From Flavobacteriales bacterium (GTDB lineage Bacteria > Bacteroidota > Bacteroidia > Flavobacteriales_F > PHOS-HE28): a stretch of DNA of 64,000 nucleotides. The notes under the pieces are model-generated. The model saw only the letters and a list, made by a program, of their open reading frames with translations. It did not search any database and was not told the origin of the DNA. The stretch spans positions 434,001-498,000 of the forward strand of contig JADJWA010000001.1 in the NCBI GenBank assembly GCA_016716605.1. Reading direction: 5' to 3'. Of this stretch, positions 42,521 to 51,531 are shown piece after piece (the stretch's first letter is position 1; each line of letters opens with the position of its first letter). The position numbers were made by a program, and so were the translations under genes.

Positions 42521-43150
42521 ATGTCCACGCGTAATCTGCTGTTCCTCCTGCTCCTCGCTTCACATAGCGCGCAGGGGCAATTACTCGACAGCGTCGGCCA
42601 TTTCCTGCAAGAACCCGGGCGGATCGTGGCACGGCTCGATGTGCGCGGAGGCTTCATCAGCAACCGGAGCGTGCGCTTCCTAGGGTTTAAAGTCGGAGTT
42701 GACCATGCGAAGAGATTCCAATACGGCCTTGGCTACTCCATGCTCTTCCCCTCCGAGGCACGCGATGCGCAGGTGGATGGGCGCACGGAAAGCGGATTGC
42801 TGCGCATGGGCTACGTGGCTCCCTATGCGGACTACGCCTTTTTTCGGCGCGGCCATTGGGAAGCCCGCATTCCCGTGCAGCTTGGCTTCGGCGCCGGCTC
42901 GCTGAGCTATCGAGATGCCGAGGGGAAGCGCCGCACCATCGCCCGGTCAGGGCTGATCCTGTACGAGCCGGCCATGACCATCCAGTATCGTTTCCTGCGC
43001 TACTTCGCCCTTGGTGCGGGCTGGGGCTTCCGGCTGGTGATCCAGACCGGCGATGACCTGGGCGAACGGCTCACCGCACCGGTGTACCTATTCGGCCTGC
43101 GCGTCTTCCTTGGCGACATGTGGCGCGATGTGCGTGGCGCGCAGGAATGA
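42521..43150 (+). CDS. Hypothetical outer-membrane-type beta-barrel protein
   Basis: 209 residues. Signal peptide MSTRNLLFLLLLASHSAQGQ; body of amphipathic beta strands (GLGYSMLFPSE, GLLRMGYVAPYADYAFFRRG, IPVQLGFGAGSLSY, FALGAGWGFRLVIQTGDDLG). The function is not recognised. It is divergent from rsgA. Its stop (TGA 43148-43150) overlaps a potential ATG of the ruvB frame, and ruvB follows 20 nt later. Confidence 0.68.
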   Translation: MSTRNLLFLLLLASHSAQGQLLDSVGHFLQEPGRIVARLDVRGGFISNRSVRFLGFKVGVDHAKRFQYGLGYSMLFPSEARDAQVDGRTESGLLRMGYVAPYADYAFFRRGHWEARIPVQLGFGAGSLSYRDAEGKRRTIARSGLILYEPAMTIQYRFLRYFALGAGWGFRLVIQTGDDLGERLTAPVYLFGLRVFLGDMWRDVRGAQE

Positions 43151-43157
43151 GCACCGC

Positions 43158-43165
43158 TACCTTCG
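43158..43165 (+). promoter_or_regulatory. -7-like box 5 nt before ruvB
   Basis: TACCTTCG-GCGCC-ATG. It lies just after the stop of the barrel gene and supports ATG 43171 as the ruvB start. Confidence 0.45.
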
Positions 43166-43170
43166 GCGCC

Positions 43171-44196
43171 ATGAGTGACGGGTTCGATGTCCGCAACGAG
43201 CAGCGCTCCGCCTCCGACAAGGAGCTGGAGCAAGTGCTGCGACCGCGCCGCTTCGAGGAATTCGCTGGGCAGAGGGCCGTGACCGACAACCTGAAGGTAT
43301 TCGTGCAAGCGGCCAAGCAGCGCGGCGAAGCGTTGGACCATGTGCTGCTGCATGGTCCGCCTGGCCTGGGCAAGACGACGCTCGCCAACATCATTGCACA
43401 AGAGATGGGCGTGGGCATCCGCATCACCAGCGGGCCGGTGCTCGACAAGCCTGCCGACCTCGCCGGGCTGCTCACCAACCTGGAACCGCACGATGTGCTT
43501 TTCATCGACGAGATCCACCGGCTCACGCCGGTGATCGAGGAGTACCTGTACAGCGCCATGGAGGATTACCGCATCGACCTGGTGATCGATGCTGGCCCGA
43601 ACGCGCGCACGGTGCAGATCGCGCTCAACCCGTTCACGCTCGTGGGCGCCACCACGCGGAGCGGCCTGCTCACCGCGCCGCTGCGGGCACGCTTCGGCAT
43701 CAACAGCCGCCTCGATTACTACGACAGCGCCACCTTGAGGGGGATCGTGAAGCGCAGCGCAGGGCTGCTCCACGTGCCCATCATCCCCGAGGCCGCCGAT
43801 GAGATCGCGCGCCGCAGCCGGGGCACGCCGCGCATCGCCAACGCGCTGCTGCGCCGCGTACGCGACTTCGCCCAGATCCAAGGCGATGGCACCATCGACC
43901 TGGCCATCGCGCAGCACGCGCTTAAAGCGCTGAGTGTTGATGCGCACGGCCTCGATGAGATGGACAACCGCATCCTCGGCGCCATCATCGACAAGTTCAG
44001 CGGTGGCCCGGTGGGCTTGAATACCGTGGCCACAGCCGTGGGAGAAGAGGCGGGCACCATCGAGGAGGTATACGAGCCGTTCCTGATCATGGAAGGCTAT
44101 CTGCAGCGCACGCCGCGCGGTAGGCAGGCCACCGAGCGGGCGTACAAGCACCTGGGCCGGGCGCCCAGCGTGAAGCCGGGGAGCTTATTCGAGTGA
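43171..44196 (+). CDS. ruvB: Holliday junction branch migration DNA helicase RuvB
   Basis: 341 residues, standard length. LRPRRFEEFAGQ at the N-terminus; Walker A HGPPGLGKTTLANIIA; Walker B DVLFIDEIHRLTPVIEE; sensor 1 LVGATTRSGLLTAPLRARFG with the Arg finger; C-terminal winged helix (PFLIMEGYLQRTPRGRQATE). It forms the hexameric motor that drives branch migration with RuvA. ATG 43171 gives the family length; an in-frame ATG at 43147 is less likely. Confidence 0.97.
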   Translation: MSDGFDVRNEQRSASDKELEQVLRPRRFEEFAGQRAVTDNLKVFVQAAKQRGEALDHVLLHGPPGLGKTTLANIIAQEMGVGIRITSGPVLDKPADLAGLLTNLEPHDVLFIDEIHRLTPVIEEYLYSAMEDYRIDLVIDAGPNARTVQIALNPFTLVGATTRSGLLTAPLRARFGINSRLDYYDSATLRGIVKRSAGLLHVPIIPEAADEIARRSRGTPRIANALLRRVRDFAQIQGDGTIDLAIAQHALKALSVDAHGLDEMDNRILGAIIDKFSGGPVGLNTVATAVGEEAGTIEEVYEPFLIMEGYLQRTPRGRQATERAYKHLGRAPSVKPGSLFE

Positions 44197-44361
44197 CCAC
44201 TCCGGCCGCAGGCGGGCTAATCGGGTTGCTCGCCACCGAAGCATGATCGATGGCAAGCAGCCACTAGGCGCAGCAGCAAGCCCGAAATGCAAACACGGAG
44301 CAGCGAGAAGCGCCACGGCGCGAAATCGCCAAGACTTTCTTCCCACCCAGTAGCAGCAGGC

Positions 44362-45192
44362 CTAAACCGTGAGCGAGTGCCGCTTGAAGCCGGTGACCTT
44401 GAGGTCCTTGTCGGCGCTCTTCACGTACTGCTCCACGTTGAGCTTGTTGTCCTTGATGAACTCCTGTGCGAGCAGGGTGCTCTCCTTGAAGAACTTGTTC
44501 AGGCGCCCCATGGCGATCTTCTCGGCCATGTCGGCGGGCTTGCCTTCCTGGATCGCGAGCTCTTTGCCGATCTCGATCTCCTTGTCGATCACGCTCTGCG
44601 GGGTGCTGTCCTTGTCGAGTGCGATGGGACCCATGGCCGCCACTTGCATGGCCACATCCTTCGCAACGCCTTCGAAGCCGGCTTTGCTCAGGCCCACGAG
44701 GCTGCCCACCTTGTTGCCCGGGTGGTTGTAAGCGAATACGAACTCGGCGGAGAGCAGGTGGCAGGCGCTCACCTCGATCTTCTCGCCAATCACCCCGGTC
44801 TGCTCCACGAGCTTCTCGGCGATGGTCATGCCATTGCTGTCGTACGCCATCGCCTTCAGCGCATCCACGCTGTCCGCGGCTTTCTCCAGTGCGATGCTGG
44901 CGATTCGGTTGGCCATTGCGGCGAAGTCGGCGTTCTTGGCCACGAAATCGGTCTCGCAATTGGTGCACACCAGCACGCCGCGTTTGCCATCGGCACTGGT
45001 GAGGCCGATCACCTGACCTTCGGTAGCGTCGCGGTCGGCGCGTTTGGCGGCCACTTTCTGGCCCTTCTTCCGCAGGATGTCGATGGCTGCGTCGAAATCG
45101 CCATTGGCCTCAGTGAGGGCCTGCTTGCAATCCATCATGCCCGCGCCGGTGATCTGGCGCAGCTTGTTCACGTCGGTGGCAGTGATAGCCAT
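44362..45192 (-). CDS. tsf: Translation elongation factor Ts
   Basis: 276 residues. The N-terminal UBA-like domain (VNKLRQITGAGMMDCKQALT) and signature motif FVAKNADFAAMA with LVCTNCETDFVAK preceding it identify EF-Ts, the guanine nucleotide exchange factor of EF-Tu. ATG 45201 would add three residues (MST). Last gene of rplM-rpsI-rpsB-tsf. The 165 nt between its stop and ruvB holds no gene that I can see. Confidence 0.96.
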   Translation of the reverse strand: MAITATDVNKLRQITGAGMMDCKQALTEANGDFDAAIDILRKKGQKVAAKRADRDATEGQVIGLTSADGKRGVLVCTNCETDFVAKNADFAAMANRIASIALEKAADSVDALKAMAYDSNGMTIAEKLVEQTGVIGEKIEVSACHLLSAEFVFAYNHPGNKVGSLVGLSKAGFEGVAKDVAMQVAAMGPIALDKDSTPQSVIDKEIEIGKELAIQEGKPADMAEKIAMGRLNKFFKESTLLAQEFIKDNKLNVEQYVKSADKDLKVTGFKRHSLTV

Positions 45193-45295
45193 GGTGCTCA
45201 TTGTTGGTTGTTTGTCAGGATGGGGTGTAATCCCGGTAGGGCCTAAACGGCGGCCGTTTGGGTTGGTATCGGCCGGGAATTCCCTGCCCCAGGGT

Positions 45296-46120
45296 TCAAG
45301 AGACGGTTGCGTCGGTCCCGGATTCAGCAGCTGGGGCGGCTTCTTCCGCTGCAGCTGGTTCCGGAGCAGCGGCACCGCTCTCGGCGCCCTCACCGTCCTC
45401 CTCTGCGCCCTCGTCCACAGCGGACTTATCGTTCTTGCGCTCCTCGATGCCCTCGTTGATGGCCTGGATCATCACCTCGGTGATGAGCTCGATGCTCTTG
45501 GTGGCGTCGTCGTTGGCCGGGATCGGGAAGTCCACCAGCGTTGGGTCGCTGTTGGTGTCCACGATGGCGAAGGTGGGGATGCTCAGCTTGCGGGCCTCGG
45601 CCACGGCGATATGCTCCTTCACGATATCGACGATGAACAGCGCGCTGGGCAGGCGGGTGAGGTCCACCACGCTGCCGAGGTTCTTCTCCATCTTCTCGCG
45701 CTGGCGCATCACCTGCAGGCGCTCGCGCTTGCTCATGTTCTCGAAGGTGCCATCGGTCTTCATGCGATCGATGGTGGCCATCTTCTTGATCGTGCGCCGG
45801 ATGGTGGCGAAGTTGGTGAGCATGCCGCCGCTCCACCGCTCCGTCACGAAAGGCATGCCGGTGGGCTTCACCTTGTCAGCCACGATGTCCTTCGCCTGCT
45901 TCTTGGTGGCCACGAAGAGCACCTTCTTACCGCTGCGGGCGATGCTCTTCATCGCATTCGCGGCCTCCTCCAGCTTCGCGCTGGTCTTGTTGAGGTCGAT
46001 GATGTGGATGCCCTTCTTCTCCCCGAAGATGTACGGGGCCATGTTGGGGTTCCACTTCCGGCGCAGGTGGCCGAAATGCGCGCCGGCCTCCAGCAGGCGC
46101 TCGAATTCTACACGTGCCAT
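45296..46120 (-). CDS. rpsB: 30S ribosomal protein S2
   Basis: 274 residues. S2 signatures: EAGAHFGHLRRKWNPNMAPY near the N-terminus and PSALFIVDIVKEHIAVAEAR; also IDTNSDP-like (VDTNSDPTLVDFPIPANDDA). A C-terminal Ala/Glu/Pro-rich tail of about 40 residues is beyond the usual core, as often seen in Bacteroidota. It is 103 nt from tsf and 132 nt from rpsI. Confidence 0.97.
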   Translation of the reverse strand: MARVEFERLLEAGAHFGHLRRKWNPNMAPYIFGEKKGIHIIDLNKTSAKLEEAANAMKSIARSGKKVLFVATKKQAKDIVADKVKPTGMPFVTERWSGGMLTNFATIRRTIKKMATIDRMKTDGTFENMSKRERLQVMRQREKMEKNLGSVVDLTRLPSALFIVDIVKEHIAVAEARKLSIPTFAIVDTNSDPTLVDFPIPANDDATKSIELITEVMIQAINEGIEERKNDKSAVDEGAEEDGEGAESGAAAPEPAAAEEAAPAAESGTDATVS

Positions 46121-46252
46121 GTCCTTGTCCTGTTGTTTGGTTTCACTTTCCTTTTTCCCGTTGTGCAGGCATTCGGATGGTAGCCGGTCTTACCCGAGTC
46201 CTCCCGAATTGGATGCTGAATCCCGTGACCGGGACCAACAAGCGCAGGGACC

Positions 46253-46639
46253 TTAACGCTTGCTGAACTGGAAGCGCTTGCGCGCTTTCTTGCGTCCGAA
46301 TTTCTTGCGCTCCACCTCGCGTGGGTCACGCGTCATGAGATCGAGCGCCTTGAGCTTGGGCTTGTGCTCGGCGTCGATCTTCACCAGCGCGCGGGCAATG
46401 CCCAGGCGCAGGGCCTCCACCTGGCCGGTGATGCCGCCGCCGTCGATGGTGGCGGTCACATCATACTTGCCAACCGTTTCGGTGAGGGCGAAGGGCTGCT
46501 GCACTTTGTATTGCTGCAGCAGGATGGGGAAATACTGCTTGCTGTCGCGGCCATTCACCGTGATGGTGCCCTTGCCTTCGGCGAGGATCACGCGGGCGAT
46601 GCTGGTCTTGCGGCGACCGAGGCTGTTGATGGTTGCCAT
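46253..46639 (-). CDS. rpsI: 30S ribosomal protein S9
   Basis: 128 residues. GRRKTSIARVILAEGKGTIT at the N-terminus and the invariant basic tail ending FQFSKR that reaches the P-site. It overlaps nothing and follows rplM by 1 nt, the conserved rplM-rpsI pair. Confidence 0.98.
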   Translation of the reverse strand: MATINSLGRRKTSIARVILAEGKGTITVNGRDSKQYFPILLQQYKVQQPFALTETVGKYDVTATIDGGGITGQVEALRLGIARALVKIDAEHKPKLKALDLMTRDPREVERKKFGRKKARKRFQFSKR

Positions 46640-46640
46640 C

Positions 46641-47069
46641 TTACTTGATCGTGTTCAGGTCGAAGGTGCGGGGCTTCTGGGCATCGTGCTTGTGAGCGGC
46701 GCCTGCCACCACATGCAGGTTGTTGAAGAGGCGGCGGCCCAAGCGGTTCTTGGGGAGCATGCCGCGCACAGCGTTCTCCACCAAGGCCTCAGGCTTGCGG
46801 GCCTTCAGGTTCTTGGCCGTCTCGATGGTCTGTCCACCGGGATAGAGGCTGTAGCGCTGGTATTCCTTGTCAGCCATCTTGGTGCCCGTGAGGCGCACCT
46901 TGTCGGCGTTGATCACGATCACCTGATCGCCGCAGTTCACATGCGGGGTGAAGGTGGTCTTGTGCTTGCCCCGGACGAGCATGGCCACCTTGCTGGCCAA
47001 GCGTCCAAGTACTTCGTTCTCAGCATCTACCAGCAGCCATTCTTGCTGCACGGTGGCCTCGTTGGCCAT
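46641..47069 (-). CDS. rplM: 50S ribosomal protein L13
   Basis: 142 residues. L13 signatures: WLLVDAENEVLGRLASKVAM, YSLYPGGQTIE and AVRGMLPKNRLGRRLFNNLH. It is the first gene of the rplM-rpsI-rpsB-tsf operon. A candidate box TATATTCG at 47138-47145 (- strand) would give a leader of about 65 nt, room for ribosomal-protein feedback, though no known leader motif was recognised. Confidence 0.97.
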   Translation of the reverse strand: MANEATVQQEWLLVDAENEVLGRLASKVAMLVRGKHKTTFTPHVNCGDQVIVINADKVRLTGTKMADKEYQRYSLYPGGQTIETAKNLKARKPEALVENAVRGMLPKNRLGRRLFNNLHVVAGAAHKHDAQKPRTFDLNTIK

Positions 47070-47262
47070 GCTGGTGGTGTGGGTCGTGGATGCCACGGGA
47101 TTGCGGATTGAAAGGGTACTTCCCTGAAAACGGGCTGCGAATATAGCGGCTTGGCGCAAATGCAAGCACAATCAATACCCCCGGGGCTGAACCAGCCGGG
47201 TACGAAATGCAACAGCCACCCAGAATAGGGCGGCCGTTGTGTTCAATGGGCCAAGGCCCCTA

Positions 47263-47880
47263 TCAGAGCACCAAGGTGACCCCGGCGTTCAGGTAGGCGA
47301 TTCCGTAGCCCAATTCCCCGTACACGCCGAATTTCGGCGTGAATAGGTAGCGGCAGCCGGCGAAGACACCGCTTCTGAGGTAACTCGAGGTGGCTGAATA
47401 CCCGTCATCCCAGGTAGTTGTTACACCATTCACGGTCCTGGTCGACTTGTTACGGTAGGTCCCGATGTTATAACCGGCGAATACCCCTGCGTACAGATCG
47501 AGCTTGTCGTTGCCATGCCAGTCATTCCAGTGCCATGTGCCTCGAGCGCCAATCAAAGTATTCGACCAGCGCCGGTCGTAGTTGTAGGTGTACCCAATCG
47601 AAGAATAGTTGTACTCATACTTCACCGTTTGATTGGCGATCATGCCTCCAATGGCGAGCACGCCGGGGCCGAGCTGGGTGATTCCGCGATCGTATGAAAG
47701 CACAAAGGCCGGTGAGACCCGGTAGTTGCCGACGCCCGTGATGTAGGAGTACCGGCCGCCACCGAGGCCAAGGCCCAGATTGATTCCATTGCTGCCCACA
47801 TCGAACGATTGTGCGGATGCAACAGCACCGGAGAGCAGGAGCGCGACTGAGGCGCCGATCGAAAAGCTTGAAAAGCGCAT
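47263..47880 (-). CDS. Hypothetical outer-membrane beta-barrel protein
   Basis: 205 residues. A signal peptide (VALLLSGAVASAQ) precedes eight or so amphipathic strands rich in Gly and Tyr (INLGLGLGGGRYSYITGVGN, LDLYAGVFAGYNIGTYRNKS, KFGVYGELGYGIAYLNAGVT). This matches the small 8-stranded barrel type common in Bacteroidota. The role is unknown. ATG 47880 is used; TTG 47886 would add two residues. It is followed by a short GGGCC-TT-GGCCC stem-loop at about 47249-47259. Confidence 0.7.
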   Translation of the reverse strand: MRFSSFSIGASVALLLSGAVASAQSFDVGSNGINLGLGLGGGRYSYITGVGNYRVSPAFVLSYDRGITQLGPGVLAIGGMIANQTVKYEYNYSSIGYTYNYDRRWSNTLIGARGTWHWNDWHGNDKLDLYAGVFAGYNIGTYRNKSTRTVNGVTTTWDDGYSATSSYLRSGVFAGCRYLFTPKFGVYGELGYGIAYLNAGVTLVL

Positions 47881-47981
47881 GTTCAAGGATTTTGCATTTC
47901 GTTGACGAAGATCGCGCCAAAGTTCGAACGCAGCGGGATCAGGTCCCGCCTTGCGCTCTTCATCGAATCAACAATGATCCG

Positions 47982-49175
47982 TTAGGCAATCACGCCCAGC
48001 TCCTTGCCCACCTTCGCGAATGCCGCAAGCGCCCGGTCGATGTGCGCATCGGTGTGCGCCGCGCTCAACTGCACGCGGATCCGTGCGGTATCCTTGGGCA
48101 CAACCGGGAAGTAGAAGCCGATCACGTAGATTCCCTCTTCGAGCAGCTTGTCGGCCATCACTTGGCTGAGCCTGGCATCGCCGAGCATCACGGGTACGAT
48201 GGCCGCACCCGAGCCGCGTGTCTTGAAGCCGAGCTTCTCAATGCCGCTGCGGAAACGGTCCACGTTCTTCTCCAAGCGATCGCGCAACTCAGTGCTCGCG
48301 CTGAGCAGGTCGATCACCTTGATGGATGCCCCCACGATGGATGGCGCCAGTGAATTGCTGAAGAGGTAGGGCCGTGAACGCTGCCGCAGCATCTCGATGA
48401 TCTCCTTTCGGCCGGTGGTGTAGCCGCCCATGGCACCGCCGAGGGCCTTGCCCAGCGTACCGGTGATGATGTCCACGCGGCCCATCACGCCGCAATGCTC
48501 CACGCTGCCGCGGCCTGTTTTGCCGATGAAGCCTGCGGCATGGCACTCGTCCACCATCACCAGTGCTTCGTATCGGTCCGCGAGGTCGCAAACCCCCTTA
48601 AGGTCGGCCACGATGCCATCCATGCTGAAGACGCCGTCGGTGACGATGATGATGTGGCGGGCGCCATCGGCCCGGGCCTGCTTGAGCTGCTGCTCCAGGT
48701 CGGCCAAATCGTTGTTGGCGTATCGGTAGCGCTTCGCCTTGCACAGCCGAACGCCGTCGATGATGCTGGCGTGGTTGAGCCCATCGCTGATGATGGCGTC
48801 GTCCTCGCCGAGCAGCGGTTCGAACACGCCGCCATTCGCATCGAAGCAGGCCGCGTACAGGATGGTATCCTCGGTGCCGTGGAAGGTGGCCAGCTTGGCT
48901 TCCAGTTCCTTGTGGATGTCCTGCGTGCCGCAGATGAATCGCACGCTGCTCATGCCGTAGCCGTGGGCGTCGAGGGTAGCGTGCGCAGCCGCGATCACCT
49001 CTGGATGCGAGGAAAGCCCGAGATAGTTGTTGGCGCAGAAGTTCAGCACCGTCCGGCCGTTCACGGTGATCTCAGCGCCTTGCTCGCTGGTGATGATGCG
49101 CTCGCGCTTGAAGAGGCCCGCCTGCTCAATGGCCGCCAATTCCTTCTGGAGATGCTCTTGCAGCTTGCCGTACAT
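47982..49175 (-). CDS. kbl: Glycine C-acetyltransferase (2-amino-3-ketobutyrate CoA ligase)
   Basis: 397 residues of the PLP-dependent alpha-oxoamine synthase family. NFCANNYLGLSSHPEVIAAA and MSSVRFICGTQDIHKELEAK are Kbl signatures; the PLP Lys lies in ITGTLGKALGGAMGGYTTG. It converts 2-amino-3-oxobutyrate plus CoA to glycine and acetyl-CoA in threonine breakdown. Threonine dehydrogenase is not in this window. TACTTTCG at 49195-49202 (- strand) is 19 nt upstream. Confidence 0.95.
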   Translation of the reverse strand: MYGKLQEHLQKELAAIEQAGLFKRERIITSEQGAEITVNGRTVLNFCANNYLGLSSHPEVIAAAHATLDAHGYGMSSVRFICGTQDIHKELEAKLATFHGTEDTILYAACFDANGGVFEPLLGEDDAIISDGLNHASIIDGVRLCKAKRYRYANNDLADLEQQLKQARADGARHIIIVTDGVFSMDGIVADLKGVCDLADRYEALVMVDECHAAGFIGKTGRGSVEHCGVMGRVDIITGTLGKALGGAMGGYTTGRKEIIEMLRQRSRPYLFSNSLAPSIVGASIKVIDLLSASTELRDRLEKNVDRFRSGIEKLGFKTRGSGAAIVPVMLGDARLSQVMADKLLEEGIYVIGFYFPVVPKDTARIRVQLSAAHTDAHIDRALAAFAKVGKELGVIA

Positions 49176-49255
49176 GCTCGTGTCGTGTTGGCGGCGAAAG
49201 TAACCGGGCGCTGAGCGCGGAGCAGGATTGGCACCAGGGCCGCACCTTTGCCACT

Positions 49256-50038
49256 ATGGATATCCGACTCGATGGGCAACATGCCCTGGTGATGGGCGCT
49301 TCACAAGGAATCGGAAGGGCAACGGCACGGGTGTTGGCCGGGCTGGGCGCTAGCATCACCGCCGTAGCCCGCGACAAGGCCCGATTGGATGCCCTGCTGC
49401 ACGAACTTCCTGCAACGCGCTCCCCGCATCGCGCCATCGCCGTGGATGTGAGCGATACGGACACCCTCGCCTCGCTGATCGCATCGCGCGCGGCCGAATC
49501 ACCGATTGATATCGTCGTGAATAACAGCGGCGGACCCGCTCCTGGACCTGCGCACGAGGCGGACGCCGCTGCCTTCGAGGCCGCCTTCCGCCAGCACCTG
49601 ATCGCCTACCAGACCGTTGCTCGCGCCTTGGTGCCCGGCATGAAGCAGCGCGGGCACGGCCGCATCATCAACATCATCAGCACCAGCGTGAAGCAGCCGT
49701 TGCATAACCTGGGCGTGAGCAACACCATTCGCGCAGCGGTGGCCAATTGGGCCAAGACGTTGGCCAATGAGCTCGGGCCCTTCGGCATCACGGTGAACAA
49801 CGTCCTGCCCGGTGCCACGGAGACCGACCGCCTCACGGCCATCATCCGAAACAAGGCCTCCAAGCAGGGCATCAGCGAGGAGCACGCTTCCGAGGAAATG
49901 CGCGCCGAGATACCGCTCCGTCGTTTCGCTCGGCCCGAAGAGATCGCCTTTGCGGTTGCCTTCCTTGCGGGGCCATCAGGCGCATGCATCAACGGCATCA
50001 ACCTGCCGGTGGATGGCGGGCGCACAGCTTGCCTCTGA
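49256..50038 (+). CDS. SDR-family oxidoreductase (FabG-like)
   Basis: 260 residues, classical short-chain dehydrogenase. NADP motif GASQGIGRATARVLA (residues 14-28), NNSGG in place of the more usual NNAG, catalytic Ser in IINIISTSVKQPL, and GVSNTIRAAVANWAKTLANE, where the usual Tyr of YxxxK is replaced by Asn (SNTIRAA), so catalysis is uncertain. The C-terminal INGINLPVDGGRTACL is typical. The substrate is unknown. CACCTTTG lies 5 nt before the ATG, divergent from kbl. Confidence 0.88.
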   Translation: MDIRLDGQHALVMGASQGIGRATARVLAGLGASITAVARDKARLDALLHELPATRSPHRAIAVDVSDTDTLASLIASRAAESPIDIVVNNSGGPAPGPAHEADAAAFEAAFRQHLIAYQTVARALVPGMKQRGHGRIINIISTSVKQPLHNLGVSNTIRAAVANWAKTLANELGPFGITVNNVLPGATETDRLTAIIRNKASKQGISEEHASEEMRAEIPLRRFARPEEIAFAVAFLAGPSGACINGINLPVDGGRTACL

Positions 50039-50055
50039 CCCCTTGCGCTGAATGG

Positions 50056-50088
50056 ACGAAGGGCGCCCCGCGATGGAGCGCCCTTCGT
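50056..50088. terminator. Hairpin between convergent genes
   Basis: ACGAAGGGCGC (50056-50066) pairs perfectly with GCGCCCTTCGT (50078-50088) across 11 nt, between the SDR gene (+) and the T9SS gene (-). It is a strong stem without a long T-run, probably a bidirectional 3' end. Confidence 0.6.
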
Positions 50089-50107
50089 TCATTGGATCCG
50101 GTCCCGA

Positions 50108-51406
50108 TTACTCGATCACCAAGCGCTGCTCGGTGCGCTGGCCGTTCACCGTTACACGAACGGTGTACGCGCCGGGCGCGAGAGCCTCTACGTTCAGCTG
50201 TTGCGTGCTGTTCTTGGTGAGCGTGCCGCGCTGCACGAGTGCCTGGCGACCGGCCACGTCGAACAGTTCAATGCTGCCCACGCCCGTCTCTCCAGCGTAG
50301 CTCAGGCTAACGCTGTTGATGGCGGGATTCGGGAATACCATCCAATCCTGACCAGCAGCGAGTTCGGGCACGCTGATGTTGATGCCGCCGCCTTCTACCA
50401 CGCACACGGCAACCACGTATGGGTTGGCTGCTGCGGTGAAGAAGTGATACACGCGGAAGTAATAGGTAGTGCCCACCGTGAGGCCTGTGAGCTCCAGGGT
50501 CTCGGTCTCCGCGCTCAACGTGGCATCGATGCAACCCAGCGAGGTGCCGCCGCAACCATCAAAGGCCTCCACCACCGCATCGTACACGGTAGAAGCTGCC
50601 CCAGCGCCGGGAGCTCCCGTTGCCCCGATGGTCATGGTGGTTTGCGTGGCGACGAAGGAGAACCAGATATCGTCGTTCGCATTGCCTGTGAAGCCCGTGC
50701 AGACCGCGCCGGGCAAGCTCTCCGTTGCGCCATCACCGGAGAAATTCACCGGGCCGCAGAAGGTGCCCACGGTCAGCGCAGCTGCTCCATCGCAGTTGTC
50801 ATTGGAAGGTGCGGCAGGGGAATACACGCAAGTGGTGAATCCGTAATCGGTCGGAGGACCGCCGTAGGGCCAGTAGTAGATGCGGTAGTAATAGGTGGTG
50901 CCGATCACCGTAGTGGCCTGTGCGGTCTCGGTGGTGCCGGCCGGGAAGGTGGCGTCCACGCAGCCCACAGCCGTGAGGTTGCCGCAATCGCCTGTGAAGA
51001 GCTGGAGCACGGGATCAACACCCGTGGTATCCGGATCGGTGCCCGTGGAAGCACCGGTGACGCTGATGAAGGTCGAGGTGGAAGTGGCCGTGAAGGTGAA
51101 CCACACATCGTTGGCGGCGGATGCGGTGAAGCCGCTGCAGGTGGCGGGCGCCAAGGTCTCAGTAGCGCCGTCGAGGTTGCCGTCCACAGGCACGCAATCG
51201 CCGTTCACCGTCATGACGATGGCACCAGCGCATTCATCGTTGGCGGGGCCGCCGCCACGCTGGGCAGTCACCCAAGGGAGGGCGCGCCCTTCGACCTTCA
51301 GGCCGCGGAGTTCAGGGTTGATCCCATCGGGATGCTTGGTGTTCTGCGCCATGGCGCTTCCGGCGCTCAAGAGGGCAGCTGCCGCGAAAAGGTACAAGTG
51401 CTTCAT
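50108..51406 (-). CDS. Secreted protein with two homologous beta domains and a T9SS sorting domain
   Basis: 432 residues. Signal peptide MKHLYLFAAAALLSAGSAMA. Two tandem domains of about 130 residues begin NDECAGAIVMTVNGDC and NDNCDGAAALTVGTFC and share DGATE-L, C-GFT-(S/G)-A-ND-(V/I)WF-F, TVIGTTYYYRIY / TVGTTYYFRVY; this resembles the PPC-like or jelly-roll modules of T9SS proteins. The C-terminal type A sorting domain is clear (WMVFPNPAINSVSLSY, LFDVAGRQALV, LAPGAYTVRVTVNGQRTEQR). Exported and surface-linked; ligand or enzyme role unknown. Confidence 0.85.
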   Translation of the reverse strand: MKHLYLFAAAALLSAGSAMAQNTKHPDGINPELRGLKVEGRALPWVTAQRGGGPANDECAGAIVMTVNGDCVPVDGNLDGATETLAPATCSGFTASAANDVWFTFTATSTSTFISVTGASTGTDPDTTGVDPVLQLFTGDCGNLTAVGCVDATFPAGTTETAQATTVIGTTYYYRIYYWPYGGPPTDYGFTTCVYSPAAPSNDNCDGAAALTVGTFCGPVNFSGDGATESLPGAVCTGFTGNANDDIWFSFVATQTTMTIGATGAPGAGAASTVYDAVVEAFDGCGGTSLGCIDATLSAETETLELTGLTVGTTYYFRVYHFFTAAANPYVVAVCVVEGGGINISVPELAAGQDWMVFPNPAINSVSLSYAGETGVGSIELFDVAGRQALVQRGTLTKNSTQQLNVEALAPGAYTVRVTVNGQRTEQRLVIE

Positions 51407-51531
51407 GCGTTGGGTTGTTGGTTCTACCGCGAGCAACTGTTGCCTGCGGCGGGCCTAAGATAGCCGCGCCCCGGAGTATGCTGAGCACGATGCCGCAACC
51501 GGTTAACAACAGCCCGGCGTGAGCGCACCGA

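Noticed and set aside
47933..47949. GCGGGA/TCCCGC hairpin between kbl and the barrel gene
   Set aside because: Only a 6-bp stem without a T-run; could be chance in GC-rich sequence.
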